A stretch of 9,946 nt of DNA from JAYUHK01 sp043767025 (GTDB lineage Bacteria > Bacteroidota > Bacteroidia > Chitinophagales > Saprospiraceae). The notes under the pieces were generated by a model. The model ran no database searches. It was not told the origin of the DNA and saw only the letters and a program-made list of their open reading frames with translations. The translations under genes and the position numbers were made by a program. This document shows positions 5,770 through 9,946 of this stretch, one piece after another (position 1 is the stretch's first letter; the number at the start of each line of letters is the position of its first letter). The stretch spans positions 1-9,946 of the forward strand of contig JAYUHK010000078.1 in the NCBI GenBank assembly GCA_043767025.1, read 5' to 3'.

Positions 5770-6112
5770 GAAAAATAAAAAAGAACGCGTCGGCACGGTT
5801 TATTCCACCAATCCCGACTTTCAGTATGAATACGAAAATGAAGCTGAAGCGGACACGTTAGCTGCTGATAAACAGGTACTTAGAGTTTTTTTGGAAACAA
5901 AAAACAGGGGAGGCAAGGACGCTACGCTCGTAAAAGGCTTCGTGGGGACTAATGAAGATTTGGAAACGCTCGGCAAAATGTTGAAAACAAAATGCGGCGT
6001 AGGCGGCTCGGCAAAAGACGGCGAAATAATTATTCAAGGCAATCACCGCGACAAAATTTTGTTGATTTTGACTGCTGCGGGCTACAAAAATACGAAGAAA
6101 GCGGGCGGTTAG
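5768..6112 (+). CDS. SUI1/eIF1-like translation factor (YciH family)
   Basis: 114 aa. Bacterial homologue of eukaryotic initiation factor 1, which binds the small ribosomal subunit near the P site and affects start-codon selection; the bacterial role is less clear. After a charged, poorly conserved N-terminus, the SUI1 domain spans about residues 40-110, with RGGKDATLVKGF (47-58) and GVGGSAKDGEIIIQGNHRDK (76-95) as signatures. A GTG at 5756 would add four residues, but ATG at 5768 is preferred as it starts a normal MKNKK-type N-terminus. The leader is entirely repeat copy 2. It converges on prmC with a 12-base gap containing a T-run. Confidence 0.9.
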   Translation: MKNKKERVGTVYSTNPDFQYEYENEAEADTLAADKQVLRVFLETKNRGGKDATLVKGFVGTNEDLETLGKMLKTKCGVGGSAKDGEIIIQGNHRDKILLILTAAGYKNTKKAGG

Positions 6113-6124
6113 AACTGGTTTTTT

Positions 6125-6970
6125 TTACAGCCGAGTTGCTTCCAACATTCGGTTCTTACCGCTTATATCTTGATGAATTATTATATTTGTAAAAAACTGA
6201 TTGTCAATGATTTGCGCGACTTGCTGCGCACTGTGTTCGTTACATTCAAAAAATAAAAACCCGCCTTGCGTCAGTTTTTTTTCTGCAAATTGTGTGATTT
6301 TTTTATAAAATATCAGAGGATTTTCGTCTGCGACGAATAAAGCCAAGTGCGGCTCAAAATCCAAGACATTGGCTGCCATGAGTGTCTTTTCCGCTTGCGG
6401 AATATAGGGCGGATTACTCACAACTACTTGAAAATCAGGCAGTTGCGACCATTTATTTTCGTCTAAAATATCCAATAATGAAAATTGTACAGTTGCTTTC
6501 TGCCTGCGAGCATTTTCTTTGGCAACGTCTAACGCACGCTCGCTTACGTCAATCGCATGGACGCTTATTTTTTTATTTTTGGACGCAATCGTGACCGCAA
6601 TACAGCCGCTTCCCGTCCCAATATCGAGCAGCGCAATCGAGTGCGCAAAGTTCATTTTACTTATTTTTTTCAGCACCAAATCTACCAATTCCTCGGTTTC
6701 GGGTCTTGGAATCAAAACATTGGGAGTCACTTTGAACTTCAAGCCGAAAAAATCCGCCTCGCCAAGAACGTATTGGACTGGCTCAAAGTTTAGTAGCTTT
6801 TCTTGAATTTGTGACAGCTTTTTATTTTCCAAAAATATTTCTTCCGAAAGGAAATTGCGCACGCCAAACGCATCTTCCAGCACTATTTGTGCGATGCTGC
6901 GAGCTTCACTTTCGTCGTAAATTGCTGAAAGCTCTTGCGTGAAATATTGGAAAGTATTGCGAATAGTCAT
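6125..6970 (-). CDS. prmC: Peptide chain release factor N5-glutamine methyltransferase
   Basis: 281 aa. It methylates the glutamine of the GGQ motif in release factors RF1 and RF2, using S-adenosylmethionine. The N-terminal helical domain covers about residues 1-80, followed by LIPRPETEELV (86-96), the SAM-binding loop LDIGTGSGCIA (115-125) and the catalytic NPPY (186-189). ATG 6970 is preferred because TIRNTFQYFTQEL resembles the usual N-terminus. An in-frame ATG at 7003 would add 11 residues and lie 15 bases from the upstream stop; it cannot be excluded. It follows the MCE gene on the same strand and is probably co-transcribed with it. Confidence 0.92.
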   Translation of the reverse strand: MTIRNTFQYFTQELSAIYDESEARSIAQIVLEDAFGVRNFLSEEIFLENKKLSQIQEKLLNFEPVQYVLGEADFFGLKFKVTPNVLIPRPETEELVDLVLKKISKMNFAHSIALLDIGTGSGCIAVTIASKNKKISVHAIDVSERALDVAKENARRQKATVQFSLLDILDENKWSQLPDFQVVVSNPPYIPQAEKTLMAANVLDFEPHLALFVADENPLIFYKKITQFAEKKLTQGGFLFFECNEHSAQQVAQIIDNQFFTNIIIHQDISGKNRMLEATRL

Positions 6971-7018
6971 ATCCAGACTTCTTATGTGCGAGCGGAAAGC
7001 CACAATTTTTATCGAAGA

Positions 7019-8110
7019 TTATTTCAAACTATCCCTCGCGCTGCCGTCAAAAGCGGGGTCAGTTTCGGGTTTTTTATACTCTTTTTGTGACTTCCCAAAA
7101 ACACTAACATTGATGTAGCGTTTCGGGTTGAGGCGAAAATCTTGAAGCAAAAAATCCAAATTTTTATTCGTCCTCGAAAAATCGCGCGTCAGCCCTTCGA
7201 GGTTGTTGTAGAGTTTTTTGTCGTTGATGAGTTGCCCAAGTGTGCCGTCGCCAGAGTCAATTTTTTTCACTACTTTATCGAGTGTTGCGACCGTTTTTTC
7301 CGTATTTTTGAGCGTAGCGTCCAACGTAGCAATCGCCGCGTTGGCATTTTTGCTCGTCGTCGCCAAATCCATCGCTTTGAGTTGCTGGCTGAACGCCGCC
7401 GCGTTGCTTATCAACTCTTTTACTTGCGCATTGCTGCCCTGAATATTGCCCGAAATAGACTGCAAATTGTTCATCGTAGCCTTCAAGCTGCCCGCCGACG
7501 CACCCAAAACACTGTTCAGTTGCCCTGTCACATTTTTAAGATTTGCGATAATCGCCTGCAAATCGCGCAAGCTGATGGCGATGCTATTTTTTTCGTTGCC
7601 ACTGAGTTGCTTGTCCAAACTATCCAGCACGCCCGTCATGCCGTTTTTTAGCACGTCCGTGTAGCGCGCCAGCTCGTCCGGCTCGCCCATCATGGAGGCA
7701 ATCATGCCCTTGGTGCGCCCTTGCAAAAAGTCGCCGTCTGCTGCGCAATCCGCACCGTTGCAGGGCTTATCGAACACCAGCTCTACGGCTTTTCCCTCTG
7801 TCAGACTTTGGCTAAAAATATAGGCAATCGTATTTTTTGGAACATAAATGCCTTTGTTCATCTTGAGCGTCACTAACACACTTTGTTGCTTTTTGGGTTC
7901 CAGCTCTACATTTTTTATCACGCCCACCTCCAATCCGTGAATCAGAACGGGCGCGGAAATCTTGATTTGCGAGGCGTTGGCATACTCAACATAAAGGGTG
8001 GTGGAAGAAACGAGGATATTTTGCCCTCGCAAAAATTTATAGCCCCACACTAAAATCAAAATGCTTGCGATGGCTAAAATTCCAACTTTGGTTTCGTTAT
8101 TAATTTTCAT
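7019..8110 (-). CDS. MlaD-like MCE-domain lipid transport protein
   Basis: 363 aa. A periplasmic protein anchored by one N-terminal membrane helix (about residues 9-27), with a single MCE domain (about 36-115: APVLIHGLEVGVIKNVEL, SLTEGKAVELVF). A long helical region rich in Ala, Asn and Leu follows (about 150-310), consistent with a tunnel- or needle-forming coiled coil. MCE proteins form hexamers that carry phospholipids between membranes together with an MlaE/MlaF-type ABC permease and ATPase; neither is in this window. A pair of cysteines (117 and 122) sits in a short insert after the MCE domain. The start at 8110 is chosen because KINNETKVGILAIASILILVWGYKFLRG is the usual N-terminus; upstream in-frame sequence to 8230 overlaps the likely promoter. 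It leads into prmC. Confidence 0.88.
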   Translation of the reverse strand: MKINNETKVGILAIASILILVWGYKFLRGQNILVSSTTLYVEYANASQIKISAPVLIHGLEVGVIKNVELEPKKQQSVLVTLKMNKGIYVPKNTIAYIFSQSLTEGKAVELVFDKPCNGADCAADGDFLQGRTKGMIASMMGEPDELARYTDVLKNGMTGVLDSLDKQLSGNEKNSIAISLRDLQAIIANLKNVTGQLNSVLGASAGSLKATMNNLQSISGNIQGSNAQVKELISNAAAFSQQLKAMDLATTSKNANAAIATLDATLKNTEKTVATLDKVVKKIDSGDGTLGQLINDKKLYNNLEGLTRDFSRTNKNLDFLLQDFRLNPKRYINVSVFGKSQKEYKKPETDPAFDGSARDSLK

Positions 8111-8196
8111 AAAATATTTGGAGAAATAATTTTTAGCAAAAGAAATGTAATCATCTAAAAAATTGATTATCAACGTTTTAGATGTCTTTTGAACAC

Positions 8197-8205
8197 TGTG
8201 GATAA
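8197..8205 (+). promoter_or_regulatory. Consensus DnaA box
   Basis: TGTGGATAA is the exact complement of the strong DnaA-binding consensus TTATCCACA. A degenerate site, TTATCAACG (8167-8175, two mismatches), lies 21 bases away in the opposite orientation. Both fall in the AT-rich region between the MCE gene and exbB, downstream of the candidate MCE promoter. A single perfect site is weak evidence for an origin and more compatible with a regulatory or chance site. Confidence 0.4.
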
Positions 8206-8216
8206 CTATTTTTTGA

Positions 8217-8235
8217 CAAATATAGTGCAAATATA
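8217..8235 (-). promoter_or_regulatory. Candidate tandem -7 elements for the MCE-prmC transcript
   Basis: On the minus strand TATATTTG occurs twice, at 8235-8228 and 8224-8217, with a 3-base gap. Both match TAnnTTTG exactly. The nearest upstream TTTG (8266-8263) is 27 bases from the first box and 38 from the second, longer than usual. Transcription from either would give a leader of about 100 bases that includes the DnaA box. Confidence 0.45.
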
Positions 8236-8278
8236 AAAATACTCTAATACATTCGTAGTTTCCAAAGGCGCAGAACTA

Positions 8279-8310
8279 CCAAAAAACATTTTTTTGGCAA
8301 ATTTTTTGCC
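8279..8310. promoter_or_regulatory. Two overlapping hairpins in the MCE/exbB divergent region
   Basis: CCAAAAAA (8279-8286) pairs with TTTTTTGG (8290-8297), and GGCAAA (8296-8301) pairs with TTTGCC (8305-8310) around a TTT loop. They share the GG at 8296-8297, so both cannot be fully paired at once. The site lies upstream of both candidate promoters and so would not normally be in either mRNA; an operator dyad or a residual terminator are possible readings. Confidence 0.3.
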
Positions 8311-8335
8311 CAATAATGCTTGTTCTACCTTTTAC

Positions 8336-8370
8336 TTGTACTAAAACGATGCCGAGTTTCGTTAAGTTTG
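8336..8370 (+). promoter_or_regulatory. exbB promoter
   Basis: TTG at 8336-8338 and TAAGTTTG at 8363-8370 are separated by 24 bases, one more than the usual Bacteroidota range. The -7 element is a perfect TAnnTTTG. It would start transcription about 27 bases before the exbB ATG. A palindrome CAAATATTTG (8391-8400) lies in the leader. Confidence 0.5.
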
Positions 8371-8404
8371 AAATAATCTATTAAAATCAACAAATATTTG
8401 TTCT

Positions 8405-9094
8405 ATGAGTATGCTTCTTTTGTTCCAAAAAACACAATTAGTCAATGAAGATGCGGCAGAAGTCGCCAGCAAAAGTATTTTCGAGGTCATATTGTCGAGT
8501 GGTGTGGGCGCAGTAATTGTGCTGATTCTCTTGGTTTTGTCCATCATTGCGGTCTATATTTTTGTGGAAAGATACCTTTCTATCCGCCGCTACGCCAATT
8601 TAGATGCCAGTTTTATGAACAATGTAAAATACAATGTCCAAACCGGAAATATCAATGGTGCGCGCGCGCTTTGCCAGAGCGTCGATGCGCCAGTGGCTCG
8701 AATGTTGGAAAAAGGCATTTCGCGCATCGGGCAGCCGATTGGGGATATAGAAAAGGCGATGGAAAGCGTTGGCAAATTAGAAGTCGGCTACATGGAAAAA
8801 AAACTCGGCTATTTGAGTTTGATAGCCAAACTTGCGCCGATGTTCGGTTTTGTGGGTACGATTATGGGCGTTATCAAGATTTTTTATGACATTTCTTTGA
8901 CCGACAATTTGAGTATTGGCACGATTTCGGGCGGTTTGTACCAAAAAATGATTACGTCTGCCGGCGGCTTGATGGTTGGAATTATTGCCTTTTTGGGTTA
9001 TTATTTACTCTCTATGTTGATTGATAGAGTGGTATCGCAGATGGAAAAAAGTGCGATGGACTTGATAGACGTGCTGCACGCACCGTCCAAGTAA
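8405..9094 (+). CDS. exbB: ExbB/TolQ-type proton channel subunit
   Basis: 229 aa. Inner-membrane subunit of the motor that uses the proton gradient to drive TonB-dependent outer-membrane transport. Three membrane helices are visible at about residues 33-55, 137-160 and 183-206. LAPMFGFVGTIMGVI (143-157) is the family signature around the second helix, and SAGGLMVGIIAFLGYYLL (185-202) that of the third. The large cytoplasmic loop (about 57-135) is typical of MotA/TolQ/ExbB proteins. ATG 8405 is used; ATG 8411 would remove two residues. It is followed after 49 bases by exbD. ExbB is preferred over TolQ because a TonB-type gene follows and no tol-pal genes are seen. Confidence 0.9.
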   Translation: MSMLLLFQKTQLVNEDAAEVASKSIFEVILSSGVGAVIVLILLVLSIIAVYIFVERYLSIRRYANLDASFMNNVKYNVQTGNINGARALCQSVDAPVARMLEKGISRIGQPIGDIEKAMESVGKLEVGYMEKKLGYLSLIAKLAPMFGFVGTIMGVIKIFYDISLTDNLSIGTISGGLYQKMITSAGGLMVGIIAFLGYYLLSMLIDRVVSQMEKSAMDLIDVLHAPSK

Positions 9095-9143
9095 AATGTC
9101 ACAAAATTAGATATTTTTTTAATATTTTTAATAAAAATAGAAT

Positions 9144-9548
9144 ATGAATCTACGCAGAAAACACAGCGAAGGAGCAGAAGTCGCCACAGAATCCCTGAAC
9201 GATATTATGTTCTTTTTGCTTTTATTTTTTCTCATTATATCTACACTCGTCAATCCGAATGTGATAAAACTCATGCTCCCTACGTCCAAAAAGACGCAAA
9301 GCATGAACAAACAACCGATTGTCCTTTCGGTCAATGAAAAGAAAGAATATTTTGTCAATAACAACGGCGCGCCCATCAGTTTGGCGCAATTAGAGCCAGT
9401 TTTGAAGCGCGAATTGCAGAAAGTGTCTGACCCAACGGTCGTCCTTCGTCTCGATAATTCGCTCAAAGTACAGGACATGGTAGATGTGTTGGGAGTCGGC
9501 GAAAAACTGAAAGTAAAAATGATATTGGCGACCCAAGCAAAAAAGTAG
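9144..9548 (+). CDS. exbD: ExbD/TolR-type biopolymer transport protein
   Basis: 134 aa. Partner of ExbB in the inner-membrane motor. A short cytoplasmic N-terminus with EGAEVATESLNDIMFFLLLFF (9-29) leads into one membrane helix (about 21-37); Asp20 is at the position of the proton-carrying aspartate of ExbD. The remainder (about 40-134) is a periplasmic domain with VVLRLDNSLKVQDMVDVL near the end, as in the family. It lies in the same orientation 49 bases after exbB and is very probably co-transcribed. Many Bacteroidota loci carry a second exbD copy; here none follows. Confidence 0.92.
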   Translation: MNLRRKHSEGAEVATESLNDIMFFLLLFFLIISTLVNPNVIKLMLPTSKKTQSMNKQPIVLSVNEKKEYFVNNNGAPISLAQLEPVLKRELQKVSDPTVVLRLDNSLKVQDMVDVLGVGEKLKVKMILATQAKK

Positions 9549-9594
9549 GGAATAAGGAATAACAAATATCGAATACCGAACAAGGAATATCGAA
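9549..9594. repeat. Degenerate GGAATA/GAATATCGAA-type intergenic repeat
   Basis: Directly after the exbD stop come units GGAATAA, GGAATAACAA, ATATCGAATACCGAA, CAAGGAATATCGAA, i.e. imperfect repeats of GAATA and ATCGAA. Read on the minus strand they encode a low-complexity string YSLFGIRYLLFLIPYF, recognisable as the kind of spurious protein predicted from such intergenic repeats in other genomes. No gene is claimed. The rest up to 9686 is AT-rich with no recognisable feature and no convincing terminator. Confidence 0.6.
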
Positions 9595-9686
9595 ATATAT
9601 AATCTACCGATGTCACGAACAGTCCTTTTTTTTATTTTTTGTCAAGAAAAAAGTGGCAAAAGCCTAAAAAATTAAGTAGTTGTAAG

Positions 9687-9780
9687 TTTTTAGTTTTTAA
9701 TTTTGAGTCATCATAAACTATTGAAAATCAACGAAATACGTCGAATAATAAATGTCATCTATCTAAGTGAAATAACTTAC
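9687..9780 (+). repeat. Dispersed repeat, copy 3 (diverged)
   Basis: The core is 9693-9780; it has eight differences from copy 1, all but one in the last 45 bases, so the 5' half is the conserved part. TAATTTTG at 9698-9705 is retained, and a TTG (9680-9682) lies 15 bases upstream of it, close to the minimum promoter spacing. The short reading frame seen in copies 1 and 2 is destroyed here (ATG changed to ACG, and an in-frame stop). It separates exbD from the tonB-like gene. Confidence 0.88.
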
Positions 9781-9836
9781 ACTCAAATGAGCTAATTTAA
9801 AACGCTTCGAGCAACATTGGTAAAAAGTAAAAATTT

Positions 9837-9946
9837 ATGAAAAATCAAGAAGAAAATCAAGACAATAGAACCAAAGCCGGCGTGGTCAGTTTTGCTGTCC
9901 ATGCTTTGCTGCTTTTTTTGTTTTTTTACCGACTTGGTACTCCCGA
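9837..9946 (+). CDS. tonB: TonB-type energy transducer, N-terminal fragment
   Basis: Only the first 36 codons are in the window; the gene runs off the end. It starts MKNQEENQDNRTKAG and then has a membrane helix, VVSFAVHALLLFLFFYRLG (16-34), the pattern of a short hydrophilic cytoplasmic tail and signal anchor seen in TonB proteins. Position downstream of exbB-exbD in the same direction supports the call. No Pro-rich linker or C-terminal domain is visible because of the truncation, so a TolA-like or other single-pass anchor protein cannot be excluded. The 288-base gap from exbD holds two repeats, so it may have its own promoter. Confidence 0.7.
   Translation, partial: MKNQEENQDNRTKAGVVSFAVHALLLFLFFYRLGTP

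Noticed and set aside
6113..6124. T-run between the SUI1 gene and prmC as a terminator
   Set aside because: There is a run of T but no convincing GC-rich stem on either side, so no terminator is claimed.
8111..8230. 40-codon extension of the MCE protein to a TTG start at 8230
   Set aside because: It overlaps the tandem -7 elements and lies before the canonical membrane-anchor start; treated as leader.
9128..9616. 162-codon minus-strand frame opposite exbD
   Set aside because: It is antisense to exbD, and its first part is the low-complexity translation of the GGAATA repeat; no domain is visible.
1..9780. The three repeats as a CRISPR array or as IS ends
   Set aside because: Spacing is kilobases, units are about 90 bp and all in one orientation, no cas or transposase genes are present, and there are no terminal inverted repeats.

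Overview
The window reads as a stretch of chromosome from a free-living Bacteroidota bacterium. Three things point there. Several intergenic regions carry the Bacteroidota -7 promoter element TAnnTTTG, sometimes with an upstream TTG at a suitable distance. Gene starts mostly lack Shine-Dalgarno sequences. The gene types (single-gene MlaD-like MCE protein, ExbB/ExbD/TonB set, folK next to a deoxynucleoside kinase, short SUI1/YciH protein) are familiar from that phylum. Genus cannot be decided from the sequence alone. Almost everything is housekeeping. I see no phage, IS transposase, CRISPR array or defence locus.

Layout. 1-341 is intergenic: a dispersed repeat (1-88), a second structured AT/GC-mixed segment (about 121-210), then the leader of hscB. 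342-951 holds hscB (Fe-S cluster co-chaperone) and a tRNA-Leu(CAA), which appears to have its own promoter inside the 3' end of hscB and a strong terminator. 1035-2495 encodes a GT22-type membrane mannosyltransferase. It faces a three-gene minus-strand cluster (4710-2520): folK, a deoxynucleoside kinase and an SbtA-type sodium/bicarbonate symporter. Divergent from folK, with overlapping promoter elements, is an alpha/beta hydrolase (4765-5640). A second repeat copy ends exactly on the start codon of a SUI1/YciH gene (5768-6112). prmC and an MlaD-like MCE protein form a minus-strand pair (8110-6125). A 294-bp AT-rich divergent region with a consensus DnaA box and two overlapping hairpins separates that pair from exbB-exbD. 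The third repeat copy lies between exbD and the start of a tonB-type gene cut by the window edge.

How the genes fit together. hscB serves Fe-S cluster assembly; tRNA-Leu, SUI1 and PrmC serve translation; folK and the kinase serve folate and deoxynucleotide supply. The MCE protein and ExbB/ExbD/TonB serve the cell envelope, in lipid transport and energised outer-membrane uptake.

The least explained content is non-coding. An ~88-94 bp repeat occurs three times, always on the plus strand and always upstream of a plus-strand gene (hscB, SUI1, tonB). Each copy contains a perfect TAnnTTTG match, so it may be a mobile or dispersed regulatory leader. This is the best candidate in the window for something undescribed, but three copies in 10 kb cannot prove a function.
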